This document shows positions 9,319 to 18,238 of a DNA stretch of 64,000 bases, one piece after another. The notes under the pieces are model-generated. The model was not told the DNA's origin and searched no databases. It was given only the letters and a program-made list of their open reading frames with translations. This DNA is from JAWKTT01 sp041398965 (lineage in GTDB: Bacteria > Planctomycetota > Planctomycetia > Planctomycetales > Planctomycetaceae): NCBI GenBank assembly GCA_041398965.1, contig JAWKTT010000020.1, forward strand, positions 34,100 through 98,099, written 5' to 3'. The translations under genes were made by a program, and so were the position numbers. The stretch's first letter is position 1. The number at the start of each line of letters is the position of its first letter.

Positions 9319-10548
9319 ATGATGCGACGTCACTCTTGCCTGATAATCGCGGTTTTGTTCTGGGGATGGACCACAACGCTCGCTGCGGCAGACTCTGCAA
9401 AGAAGCCGCTGAAGGTGTTCATCCTGGCGGGACAGTCGAACATGCAGGGGCATGCTCGGGCCGAAACCATCCATGCGATGAGACTCAGCCCAGAAACAGC
9501 TCCGCTGCTTAAGGACATGGTCAACTCTGACGGGAGTTATCGCGTTTGCGATCGTGTGTGGATTTCGTCGATTGGGTCGGCCAAAGAGGAGCAGACAGGC
9601 CATCTCACTGCACGATTTGGAGCAGAAAGCAGCGATCCGAAGATCGGTCCCGAGTTCACCTTTGGGATCACGATGGAGAAGAAGTATGATGGGCCGATCC
9701 TTATTATCAAGACGGCTTGGGGAGGCAAAAGTCTGAATACCGATTTCCGTCCTCCCTCAGCGGGGCCTTACATCTACCCCGAAGCTCAACTTCAAAAGTT
9801 TCGCGACCAGAAGAAGGACGTTGATCAGATCGTTACCGAACGTGCGAAAGCATCGGGGGTGTACTATCGCCTGATGTTAGATCATGTGAAAAGTGTGCTC
9901 GCTGATATCAAACGGGTTTACCCGGAATATGACGAAGCACTTGGTTATGAACTGGCGGGATTCGTTTGGTTTCAAGGCTGGAACGATATGGTGGACCAGG
10001 GTTCCTATCCAAATCGGGATCAACCCGGGGGCTATGATGAATACAGTCGCTTGATGGCAATGTTTATTCGGGACATTCGCAAAGATCTTGAAGTTCCCAA
10101 GTTGCCGTTTGTCATCGGGGTTATCGGCGTCGGCGGTCCGACGTCCAAATACGGTCCGAGTCAATTGCGTTACAAGTCCGTCCATCAGAACATTCGAGAC
10201 GCCATGGCCGCCCCGGCGAAACTCCCCGAGTTTCAGGGAAACGTCGCTGCCGTGCTGACGGAGAACTATTGGGACCTAGAAGTTACAGCACTTCGCCAGA
10301 GAGAAAGTGCCTTGAAGCCTAAAGTGGACGAGATCAACAAGGCGATCAAAGCAGGCGATGTGACCCGCGAAGTGGGACAGGCCAGCATCGAGAAACTGTA
10401 TGCCGACGAATTCAACGAACGCGAAATGGAACTGCTCAAGAAGAGCGTTTCCAACGCGGAGTTCCACTACCTTGGTTCCGCCCGCATCCTCGGCCCCATC
10501 GGGAAAGCCTTCGCCGACGCACTGATTGAGATGGACCAGAAGAAATAG
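9319..10548 (+). CDS. Exported sialate O-acetylesterase-like SGNH hydrolase
   Basis: The frame opens with GTG at 9310, but ATG 9319 has GAGAGG 8 bases upstream and starts the signal peptide MMRRHSCLIIAVLFWGW (cleavage near LAA-AD); 409 residues. SGNH/DUF303 marks: VFILAGQSNMQGH near the N-terminus (nucleophile Ser40), TAWGGKSLN (Gly block), GFVWFQGWNDM (Asn block), and near the end HYLGSARILGPIGKAFADAL, where a His takes the catalytic position. It has none of the extra LamG/Ig modules of the protein at 1474. Expected reaction is hydrolysis of O-acetyl esters on carbohydrate outside the cytoplasm. The sulfatase follows 9 bases downstream with its own Shine-Dalgarno, so the two are likely co-transcribed: deacetylation and desulfation of the same glycan is a reasonable inference. 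Confidence 0.85.
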   Translation: MMRRHSCLIIAVLFWGWTTTLAAADSAKKPLKVFILAGQSNMQGHARAETIHAMRLSPETAPLLKDMVNSDGSYRVCDRVWISSIGSAKEEQTGHLTARFGAESSDPKIGPEFTFGITMEKKYDGPILIIKTAWGGKSLNTDFRPPSAGPYIYPEAQLQKFRDQKKDVDQIVTERAKASGVYYRLMLDHVKSVLADIKRVYPEYDEALGYELAGFVWFQGWNDMVDQGSYPNRDQPGGYDEYSRLMAMFIRDIRKDLEVPKLPFVIGVIGVGGPTSKYGPSQLRYKSVHQNIRDAMAAPAKLPEFQGNVAAVLTENYWDLEVTALRQRESALKPKVDEINKAIKAGDVTREVGQASIEKLYADEFNEREMELLKKSVSNAEFHYLGSARILGPIGKAFADALIEMDQKK

Positions 10549-10557
10549 GGAGACGGA

Positions 10558-12204
10558 ATGATGGTTGTGCCGAGTGAGTGTTTCATTCCGTCGCGAACCT
10601 GGCGTTATCTGTCCGGCGTGATCGTGTTGCTCTGTTTGTCGGAAGCGTCCGGTAAGTGCTCGGCGGAGGAAAGGGGGATCGGATTACCTAATGTTGTCAT
10701 TATTTATGCTGACGATCTAGGGTATGGGGACCTCTCTGTTTATAACTCAAAAGCGGCCTATAAGACGCCGCGATTGGATCAAATGGCGGCGGAAGGGGTG
10801 CGTTTTGTCGATGCACATAGTCCGTCGACGATTTGCTCGCCGTCGCGGTATGGGTTGTATTCCGGCAATCTGGTGTGTCGGACGGGTCGCGGATCGACGG
10901 CGTTTGAGGGGCCGAGCGGGCCGAGCTATCTGGAGCCGGGACAATTGACCTTGCCTGAGATGCTTAAAACGCGAGGGTATCGGACTGGGGTCTTTGGCAA
11001 ATGGCATGTCGGACTGACGTGGTATGGTCGTGACGGGAAACGCTTGGCAGGGGGCTTCAAGGATTCACTGCTGATCGACTACGACAAGAGCACGCCTCTT
11101 GAGGATGGCCCAAATAATCGAGGGTTTGACGAGTCGTTTATCACCCCCAACTGCCCGACGACTGATCCGCTCTACGTGTATATCGAGAACGGGGTGGTGG
11201 CCACTCCAGCCAGCGAGAGGCATCATGCGGACCGTCTCCCCAATCCCGGGGGGAAGTGGCGATGGGATAACGATGAAGGGTGGATGTCTCCCGGATATCG
11301 CTTTGTCGATGCCGATCTGCTGTTCTTCGATAAGACGCTAAATTTCATTACCGATCACAGAAAGCGGTTTCCAGATCGCCCCTTCTTTGCGGTGTTTTCG
11401 ACGCAGATCTCTCACGCTCCGGTACTCCCTGCTGATGAGTTCGCCGGAAAGTCGTCTGCGGGGCCGAGAGGTGACTTCATCTGTGAACTCGACACATTGA
11501 CAGGGCGTCTTCTGGACGAACTTGAGAGACTGGGAATTGACGACAACACGCTGGTGATTTTTCATTCAGATAATGGACCGGAGACTGTGCACACCGACTG
11601 GATGAGGAAAGACCACGATCATGATGCTGCGGGAGGGCTGCGCGGGATGAAACGGGATGGATGGGAAGGGGGGCATCGCGTGCCACTCATTGCTCGATGG
11701 CCGAGTCGAATCCCGGCTGGAGGAGTTTCCAGTCAGTTGGCGAATACGACGGACATCTTTGCGACGCTGGCGTCTATTGTTGGTTACGAACTACCCGATG
11801 GGGTCGCCGTCGACAGTTATGATATGCTCCCCGCTATGTTAGGGACTCAGAATCCTAATGAGTCGATTCGCCCTTATATGCTGACGCAGAGTTTTCGGGG
11901 TGAGTTTCAGCTGAGACAAGGGGACTGGAAGTATCTGGACCACGTCGGCTCGGGAGGGAATAACTATTCTAATGGAATGTTACGTGAGTACGCTCTACCA
12001 GAGGCGGCTCCTGAGGCAACCGGTCAGCTATACAACCTCAAGCATGACCCTAGCGAGACGAAAAACCTGTTCTTCGTTGAGGAGGAGCGACGAAAGCAGA
12101 TGCAGACACTTCTCCAAAGTGTGAAGGGCAGGACCGGACGGACGGCTCCCACGGGTCGTCAACCGTTCGATGTTGACGCGGTTTCAGCGTCGACGCCGCG
12201 TTAA
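10558..12204 (+). CDS. Secreted sulfatase (type I, formylglycine motif C-S-P-S-R)
   Basis: ATG 10558 follows GGGAG by 5 bases; an N-terminal hydrophobic segment (LSGVIVLLCLSEASG) acts as signal peptide; 548 residues. The sulfatase fold is shown by NVVIIYADDLGYGD (metal Asp pair), STICSPSRYGLYSG with Cys93 as the residue to be converted to formylglycine, KWHVGL, DNTLVIFHSDNGPE (second metal site) and GLRGMKRDGWEGGHRVPLI. It is an arylsulfatase-A-like enzyme hydrolysing sulfate esters, probably on polysaccharide, in the periplasm or outside. Maturation needs a formylglycine-generating enzyme or an anaerobic sulfatase-maturing enzyme; neither is evident here. It is the first of three sulfatases in the window. 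Confidence 0.92.
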   Translation: MMVVPSECFIPSRTWRYLSGVIVLLCLSEASGKCSAEERGIGLPNVVIIYADDLGYGDLSVYNSKAAYKTPRLDQMAAEGVRFVDAHSPSTICSPSRYGLYSGNLVCRTGRGSTAFEGPSGPSYLEPGQLTLPEMLKTRGYRTGVFGKWHVGLTWYGRDGKRLAGGFKDSLLIDYDKSTPLEDGPNNRGFDESFITPNCPTTDPLYVYIENGVVATPASERHHADRLPNPGGKWRWDNDEGWMSPGYRFVDADLLFFDKTLNFITDHRKRFPDRPFFAVFSTQISHAPVLPADEFAGKSSAGPRGDFICELDTLTGRLLDELERLGIDDNTLVIFHSDNGPETVHTDWMRKDHDHDAAGGLRGMKRDGWEGGHRVPLIARWPSRIPAGGVSSQLANTTDIFATLASIVGYELPDGVAVDSYDMLPAMLGTQNPNESIRPYMLTQSFRGEFQLRQGDWKYLDHVGSGGNNYSNGMLREYALPEAAPEATGQLYNLKHDPSETKNLFFVEEERRKQMQTLLQSVKGRTGRTAPTGRQPFDVDAVSASTPR

Positions 12205-12260
12205 GCAGCGGCTACTCTTCTTCCTTCTCCAGTAACTCGTATCACATGGTGTAAGGGACG

Positions 12261-15068
12261 ATGGACGACAGAACTCCTCAGTGGCGGGTGTACGGTTTCT
12301 TGGTGAGTTTGTCGGTGCGTCCGGTTGTCGTGCTTCTTGTGTTGATGGTATCTCAGGTTGCAGAGGCGCAAACCTTGTCGCAACGGTTAAGGGAGGAACC
12401 GGTCGGGAGCTTGGCGGAGGCGGCACGTCAACGGGGTGATGCAGTGCGCGGGGCGGTACTGTTGACGCAGAAGAACCTCAATTGTACCGGGTGTCATGCT
12501 GCAGGTGTCCGCCATCCGATTGGTCCGGACCTAAAGAACCTCGGTCCCGAGACGACGGATGTCTCTCTTGTCGAGGCTTTGCTTGAACCATCGAAGGTGA
12601 TTCGGAAAGGGTTTGAGTCGTCGGTGATTGTGACGACGGCGGGGAAGGTGCTGACCGGGCGAATTGTGGATCAAAAGCCGGACCAGATCCTGTTTCGGGA
12701 GACGTCGGGGGATTTCAACGAAATGACTCTGCGTCGAATCGAGATTGAGTCGATCACCCCGAGTGAGTTGTCGGCGATGCCGGAAAATCTCGTCGATCAA
12801 CTGGCGAGTCGTGAGCAGTTTCTCGACCTGATTCGGTACGTGATGGTCCTCGCGGCGAATGGGGGCACGCATGCCTCTCATGGGCATTCGGCTGGAGGCA
12901 AACAAATCGAGCCGGAGTTGCAGGGGGTCGTACTGCTGAAGGAGTTCAACTGCTCGGCTTGTCACGCAGACGACGTCTCGAAGTCGCAGCTTACGGCGAA
13001 ACAGGCTCCCAACCTGAAGTGGTCTGCGGGCTGGATCGATCCTCGATTTGTGCGGAAGTTCATCGCTGACCCAAGTCATGTCCGACCGGGAACAACGATG
13101 CCCGACGTTTTGTCTGGACTCGCGGCGAACGAGCGTGAAACTGCAGCTGAGGAACTCAGTCACTATCTGGCAACACTCAGCGATCGGCAATTCGCGGTTC
13201 AGGCGGTCGACGTTGAGGCGGTAACGCGTGGTCGGGAGCTTTTTCTCACGGTCGGTTGTGTCGCTTGTCATGCACCTCGTGATGACAGCGGAGTCGAGTT
13301 AATTCAGGAGGAGTCGCAACCGTTGGGACATGTGCGGGACAAGTACAATCTTGATGGCCTCGTCAGGTTTCTAAAGGACCCTCTCGAATCGAGAGTGTCG
13401 GGGCGAATGCCGAAGATGAACCTGACTCATTGGGAAGCAATCGATGTTGCCAGCTACCTGTTGTCAGGGGACAACGATGAAACAGACGCGGAACCATTCC
13501 AACTGAACAGTGATCTTGCAGCAAAGGGGAAGGATCGATTTCAGAAACTCGGTTGCCAGAAGTGTCACCAATTGGACTCGACGGAAAATCAGTTCATGCA
13601 TCCGTCGCTTGCAACAGCCCGTGTCGACAAAGGTTGCTTGTCGATGCAGGCCGGCGACTGGCCGAAGTTCAGCTTCACGACGGGGCAACGAGAGGCACTT
13701 CTCGCGGCCCTGAATCGCAAAGCGAACGACCGGAAACCCAAGGATGAAATCGATGTCACGCTCACTGGTTTGCGATGCCTGAACTGTCATCAGCGGGATG
13801 AGTTGGGTGGCGTCTCTGCGGCTCGTGATTTGCACTTTCACACAGCCGATCCCAACCTTGGTCCGCAGGGCCGCATCCCTCCGCCGTTGACCGGAGTTGG
13901 GGCGAAGCTGAACTCGGAGTGGATGCGGCAAGTGCTGGTGAGCGGGCGAACGATTCGACCGTATGTCTTAACTCGCATGCCCCAGTACGGGGCCGAAAAT
14001 GTGGGGCACCTCGTCGACTTGTTTCCACAGGTCGACCAGTTGCCGCCAGTCGAACATGCAGCGTTCGAGGATCAAAAGGAGATGCGAAAGATCGGGGCCG
14101 AGATGGTGGGGACCGGGGGACTCAACTGCATTGTCTGTCATACTTTTCAGTTGAAACGGTCAGCAAACATGTCGGCTGTCGATCTGACGGAGATGTCTGA
14201 GCGGCTCAAGAAAGATTGGTTCTATCATTATATGCGAGACCCTCAGCAACTTAGTCAGAACACAATCATGCCTTCGTTTTGGCCGGGGGGATGGGCGATG
14301 CGTCGCGACATTTTGAATGGTGAGAGCGACTTACAGATTGAAGCGATCTGGCAATACCTGTTGGATGGTCGACAAGCGCCGACGCCACGTGGACTGATTC
14401 AAGAGCCGTTGGAACTCGTTGCGACGGATGAAGCGGTGATGCTCCGTCGCAGCTATCCCGGAGTGGGGAAACGTGGTGTGGGTGTCGGGTACCCTGGTCA
14501 GGTCAACCTGGTGTTCGACGCAGAACAGATGCGTCTGGCAATGATCTGGCAGGGGAAGTTTGCCGACGCAGGTGGGGTGTGGCGAAGTCAGGGACACGGT
14601 ACCGTCCGCCCCTTGGGGCCGAAGGTGATGAGTTTCTCACCGGGCCCGGACATCGACGATGCGGACCACCCATGGATCGTTGACGAAGGTCGACCGCCAG
14701 AACATCGGTTCAAGGGGTACTCGCTCGACAATCATCGACGACCGACATTCCGGTATGAGATTGGCGACGTTTCTGTCGAAGACGTATTGTTGGATGTGGC
14801 CGACGGGGAGTCCGGGCGGTCCTTTCTACGTCGAACGATCAGACTGAAGGGGGCGTCAACAAGTCGCAAGCTGACATTTCGTGCGGCGACGGGAAAGAAG
14901 ATCGAATCGCGCGACCACGGGGACTTCGTCGTTGATGGCCAACTGACGGTTCACCTCGATCCGCAGCACGAAGGTAAAGTGCTCGATGCAGTGGACGGAC
15001 AACACCTCCAGATGCGACTGAAATTCGTCGACGGTTTCGACACACTCATCGTGGAATATCGGTGGTAG
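12261..15068 (+). CDS. Six-haem c-type cytochrome with planctomycete haem-binding domain
   Basis: ATG 12261 sits just after AAGGGA; a signal/anchor stretch (VVVLLVLMVSQVAEA) precedes the mature part; 935 residues. Six CxxCH haem sites are visible, at about residues 75 (CTGCH), 231 (CSACH), 333 (CVACH), 432 (CQKCH), 506 (CLNCH) and 623 (CIVCH). Residues about 60-200 (GCHAAGVRHPIGPDL, LVEALLEPSKVIRKGFES, TGRIVDQKPDQILFRET) match the putative haem-binding domain common in planctomycetes (TIGR02603-like). The last 250 residues lack haem sites and look beta-rich. Likely role is periplasmic electron transfer from an oxidoreductase. The beta-propeller protein that starts 8 bases after its stop is the natural partner, since sorbosone-dehydrogenase-like propellers pass electrons to cytochromes. 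Confidence 0.85.
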   Translation: MDDRTPQWRVYGFLVSLSVRPVVVLLVLMVSQVAEAQTLSQRLREEPVGSLAEAARQRGDAVRGAVLLTQKNLNCTGCHAAGVRHPIGPDLKNLGPETTDVSLVEALLEPSKVIRKGFESSVIVTTAGKVLTGRIVDQKPDQILFRETSGDFNEMTLRRIEIESITPSELSAMPENLVDQLASREQFLDLIRYVMVLAANGGTHASHGHSAGGKQIEPELQGVVLLKEFNCSACHADDVSKSQLTAKQAPNLKWSAGWIDPRFVRKFIADPSHVRPGTTMPDVLSGLAANERETAAEELSHYLATLSDRQFAVQAVDVEAVTRGRELFLTVGCVACHAPRDDSGVELIQEESQPLGHVRDKYNLDGLVRFLKDPLESRVSGRMPKMNLTHWEAIDVASYLLSGDNDETDAEPFQLNSDLAAKGKDRFQKLGCQKCHQLDSTENQFMHPSLATARVDKGCLSMQAGDWPKFSFTTGQREALLAALNRKANDRKPKDEIDVTLTGLRCLNCHQRDELGGVSAARDLHFHTADPNLGPQGRIPPPLTGVGAKLNSEWMRQVLVSGRTIRPYVLTRMPQYGAENVGHLVDLFPQVDQLPPVEHAAFEDQKEMRKIGAEMVGTGGLNCIVCHTFQLKRSANMSAVDLTEMSERLKKDWFYHYMRDPQQLSQNTIMPSFWPGGWAMRRDILNGESDLQIEAIWQYLLDGRQAPTPRGLIQEPLELVATDEAVMLRRSYPGVGKRGVGVGYPGQVNLVFDAEQMRLAMIWQGKFADAGGVWRSQGHGTVRPLGPKVMSFSPGPDIDDADHPWIVDEGRPPEHRFKGYSLDNHRRPTFRYEIGDVSVEDVLLDVADGESGRSFLRRTIRLKGASTSRKLTFRAATGKKIESRDHGDFVVDGQLTVHLDPQHEGKVLDAVDGQHLQMRLKFVDGFDTLIVEYRW

Positions 15069-15076
15069 GTAACAAT

Positions 15077-16570
15077 ATGAGACTTCTATTATTCGTGTCA
15101 TTATTTCTAGCATTCTCCAGTTCGTCCATCGCCGAGGAACTCGGGGAGTATTGGGGGACGGCAGAGGAAGAAGCGAAGTATTATCGCATCGTGGAAGTTC
15201 CCTTTCCGGAAGAGTTGGCACTCGAAGCGGGCAGCTTTGAGGTGCTGCCTGATGGTCGATTAGCGATCGGGACTCGACGTGGCGAAATATGGTTCGTCAA
15301 CGGTGCTTTTGACGAAAACCCTAAGACATCGTTTTCGCAGTACGCAGCCGGTCTGGATGAAGTGATGGGGATGTCCTTCAAAGAGGGGGCTATGTACATC
15401 ACGCAACAGACTGAGGTAACGCGAATCACGGACACGGACGGCGACGGGCGGGCGGACAACTTTGAGACGCTCAGTGACAAGTGGGGGTTTCGAAACTATC
15501 ACGAGTTTGCCTTCGGGTCGAAACTCGATCCCGAGGGGAATATCTGGGTTGCTCTGTGCCTGTCTGAGTCGTACCGGTCGAAGGTACCGTTTCGAGGCTG
15601 GTGTGTTAAGGTCACCCCTGATGGGAAGACGATCCCAGTCTGCAGCGGCATCCGCAGTCCATGTGGCATCGGCCCGAACGAACATGGCGTGATGTTCTAT
15701 GCCGAGAGTCAAGGTCCGTGGAACGGTTCGTGCTCACTTAAGGTATTACAGCCCGGCGGCTTTATGGGTCATCCTGTCAGCTTTAACTGGTACACTTTGG
15801 CCGAAGAACTTGGTCCGGCTCCCGTTGTTCCGAACACGCCATCACGACTTGAGATTGAGCGACTCCGAGTGAAGGAACTCGTTCCGTATGCGGTCGTGTT
15901 TCCTTATCGCAAAATGGGACGCTCGATCTCGGGGTTTATGGTTGATCAGACGGGCGGAAAGTTCGGCCCCTTTGAGAATCAGATCTTCATCGGAGACTTC
16001 AGCCTGAGCGTCGTCATGCGGGCGACGACGGAGAAGATCAACGGAGTTTGGCAAGGTGCCTGTTACCCTTTTCGCGAAGGATTGGCGACCGGTCTGTTAG
16101 CTTGTCAATTTACGCCGCGGGGTGACTTGATCGTCGGCGGGACTAATCGCGGTTGGCCAGTCCGGGGCCCCCGTCCATACGCCCTGCAACGTCTCGACTG
16201 GACCGGCAAGGTTCCGTTCGAGGTCAAGGAGATTAACGCCCAACCTGACGGCTTCGTCGTCACCTTCACCAAACCTGTCGACCCCGAAATCGCCGCACAG
16301 CCGAAGACCTATTCTCTGTCGACCTACACTCATATTTACCAACAAGGTTACGGCAGTCCAGAGGTCGACCAGACCACTCCTACGGTGACGCGGGCGACCG
16401 TCTCCGACGATGGTTTGCGAGTCCGTCTTCGCATTGATGGTCTTGTTCAAGGGCACGTCCACGATTTCGACTTCCAATATGTTCGTTCCAAGGAGGGGGC
16501 ATCGCTGGTCCACTCCAATGCTTACTACACGCTGAATGAAATCCCCACGCGAGAAGCAACGCGGGACTGA
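15077..16570 (+). CDS. Exported beta-propeller, sorbosone/glucose-dehydrogenase-like
   Basis: The frame could open at GTG 15062 and overlap the cytochrome, but ATG 15077 starts the signal peptide MRLLLFVSLFLAFSSSS and leaves an 8-base gap; about 497 residues. The repeated blade pattern includes FEVLPDGRLAIGTRRGEIW, VTRITDTDGDGRADNFETL, FAFGSKLDPEGNIWVAL, CSGIRSPCGIGPNEHGVMFY and GPFENQIFIGDFS. The second block looks like a calcium-binding DTDGDGRAD loop. The family resembles PQQ-dependent sorbosone dehydrogenases, although I cannot show that the cofactor residues are kept. A paralogue with the same blocks is at 58110-59615. Tight linkage to the six-haem cytochrome suggests one redox unit. Confidence 0.75.
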   Translation: MRLLLFVSLFLAFSSSSIAEELGEYWGTAEEEAKYYRIVEVPFPEELALEAGSFEVLPDGRLAIGTRRGEIWFVNGAFDENPKTSFSQYAAGLDEVMGMSFKEGAMYITQQTEVTRITDTDGDGRADNFETLSDKWGFRNYHEFAFGSKLDPEGNIWVALCLSESYRSKVPFRGWCVKVTPDGKTIPVCSGIRSPCGIGPNEHGVMFYAESQGPWNGSCSLKVLQPGGFMGHPVSFNWYTLAEELGPAPVVPNTPSRLEIERLRVKELVPYAVVFPYRKMGRSISGFMVDQTGGKFGPFENQIFIGDFSLSVVMRATTEKINGVWQGACYPFREGLATGLLACQFTPRGDLIVGGTNRGWPVRGPRPYALQRLDWTGKVPFEVKEINAQPDGFVVTFTKPVDPEIAAQPKTYSLSTYTHIYQQGYGSPEVDQTTPTVTRATVSDDGLRVRLRIDGLVQGHVHDFDFQYVRSKEGASLVHSNAYYTLNEIPTREATRD

Positions 16571-16678
16571 GCAGAACTCGACTCATGTTGAAAGAATCGC
16601 CCACTCTGAGGAGTAGAGACTTGGAGACTTTGTGGCGTTGCAGTCGTCGAGTCTTTGCAGTCGTCGTGCGGCGGGCGT

Positions 16679-17584
16679 TCATTTCTTGGGGAGATTCAGG
16701 CCACCGAATCGGCGCTCGCGGCTGGCAAAGTCCCGGAGGGCCTCACGGAGATTCTCCTCGCGGAAGTCTGGCCAGAAGGTGTCGCAGATATGTAGTTCGG
16801 CATAACTGATCTGCCAGAGCAGGAAGTTGCTGATGCGGCGTTCGTTGGCCGTGCGAATGACGAGATCGGGATCGATCATCCCCGACGTGTTGAGGTGATC
16901 GGAGACGGTCTGTTCGTCGATTTCGTCTGGGAGGAGCGTTCCCGCTTGAACTTTTGCGGCAATTTTCCTCACCGCGTCGGTGATCTCCTGTCGACTTCCG
17001 TAGTCTAGCGCCAGACAGAGTTTCATGCCGGTGTTCTCAGCACTCATGGCGATCGTCTGATGGACCTCTCGGAGTACTTTTCGACTGAGTTTGTCCTCTC
17101 GACCGATCGTGCAAAAGCGAATGTTCTGCCGCATGATCTCGGCCCGCTCGGCAACAACGTAACGTTGCAGTAGGCTCATCAACAGGTCGAGTTCCAGACG
17201 TGGACGCTTCCAGTTTTCGCTACTCAGGCAGTAGAGGGTGAGTTGCGAAACGTTAAGCCGGGCACATTCCTCGACGACGGCCCGCACGCTGAAGACCCCC
17301 TGTCGATGCCCTTCGATGCGGAGTTTTCCGCGTGCCTGTGCCCAGCGACCGTTCCCATCCATAATGATTGCGACATGCTGCGGAAGTCGCTGCGGATCAA
17401 GCCCCATCTGTTGCAGTTCCGCGGTCGTGTAGGGGACTGAGCCCGTCGCGACATTTGTCGGAGAGGCGTGTACAACCGGGGGGGCTGCCTCATCGTTGCA
17501 CAGAGTTTCAGCGCCTTCCAGTTCGAGACGTTCAGGTCCCTTACCGGTCGCCGCAGACTTTGGGCGTTTGACGGGGTGTGTCAT
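16679..17584 (-). CDS. uppS: Isoprenyl transferase (undecaprenyl diphosphate synthase)
   Basis: Adds isopentenyl units in cis to farnesyl diphosphate to make the C55 carrier for cell-envelope glycans. The frame begins with TTG at 17596; ATG at 17584 (MTHPVKRPKS) is the better start; 301 residues. The first 65 or so residues are a variable extension not needed by the family. Then come HVAIIMDGNGRWAQARG with the catalytic Asp, GHRQGVFSVRAVVEECARL, LTLYCLSSENWKRP, ALDYGSRQEI and RTANERRISNFLLWQISYAE. The usual RTSGEQRLSNFLLWQ appears here as RTANERRISNFLLWQ, a conservative change in the diphosphate-binding loop that still keeps both Arg residues. It is convergent with the + strand propeller gene. 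No cdsA is visible beside it. Confidence 0.95.
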   Translation of the reverse strand: MTHPVKRPKSAATGKGPERLELEGAETLCNDEAAPPVVHASPTNVATGSVPYTTAELQQMGLDPQRLPQHVAIIMDGNGRWAQARGKLRIEGHRQGVFSVRAVVEECARLNVSQLTLYCLSSENWKRPRLELDLLMSLLQRYVVAERAEIMRQNIRFCTIGREDKLSRKVLREVHQTIAMSAENTGMKLCLALDYGSRQEITDAVRKIAAKVQAGTLLPDEIDEQTVSDHLNTSGMIDPDLVIRTANERRISNFLLWQISYAELHICDTFWPDFREENLREALRDFASRERRFGGLNLPKK

Positions 17585-17632
17585 GACATTCCGCAAAGAG
17601 CCACTGGTTGGCAGACTTCGCCGGTGGCTGTG

Positions 17633-17845
17633 TCAGGAAGCGAACCGCGGTAACGATTCGTCGTCCTTGGTCGGGGAGCCAGCCAATGCCAGCGAGTCGC
17701 ACGAGAGCACGATCTCCTGCCTTTTCCCACTATTGCCGTTAGAAGAAAGCCCGATTCGTACGTTATCCGCAGAGACTTCGATGATTTTAAAGTGATATTC
17801 ACCAACGACGAAAACGTCGTTGACACCAAACTGCAACTGGTGCAT
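17633..17845 (-). CDS. Possible small protein with CsrA-like strand pattern, N-terminus uncertain
   Basis: A 70-residue frame starting MHQLQFGVNDVFVVG and continuing KIIEVSADNVRIGLSSN. The succession of V/I strands and VRIGL resembles the core of CsrA (VGEKIVIG...EVTVLEV...VRLGIS), but the opening MLVLSRK is missing. The same frame stays open upstream to about 18015 with protein-like sequence (DSVADAAQVRHNATVLANR) but no ATG. A GTG-started frame (18065, encoding ETQDFWQKLANCLPD) runs into it only if one frameshift near 17950 is allowed. So this may be a complete small protein, the tail of a longer one with a rare start, or a frameshifted gene. It lies 48 bases upstream of uppS on the same strand. 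Confidence 0.35.
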   Translation of the reverse strand: MHQLQFGVNDVFVVGEYHFKIIEVSADNVRIGLSSNGNSGKRQEIVLSCDSLALAGSPTKDDESLPRFAS

Positions 17846-18238
17846 GGGTGCCTGATTGACTGGTATCCGGATTGATCGGCCCTTAAGTCGGTTCGCCAGA
17901 ACAGTGGCATTGTGACGAACTTGGGCCGCATCGGCAACAGAGTCGGTCTGGGAGACAATTCGCCAATTTCTGCCAGAAGTCCTGGGTCTCCCCCGGAACG
18001 GTTGCTGTCGCTTCTATCTCTGAAGATTCTCGATAACTTTGGGAAAACGATGCGATTTTGCACACTCGACCGCTTTTGTAAAACGACGTAAGATGTAACA
18101 GTGGAGACGGTCTTATGGAATCAGCCGTTTTTTTTGTTGGTCGTTGCTTGAGATACCGATTCCATCACCTGATTGTCCGGCGCAGGGAGCGTCTGGAACT
18201 CTGGCGATGGACCGCACTGGAAAGGCACACTCACTGTG

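Noticed and set aside
17581..18063. 160-residue - strand frame upstream of uppS
   Set aside because: Basic, Ser/Arg-rich and unlike a folded protein; the alternative frames here look more coding.
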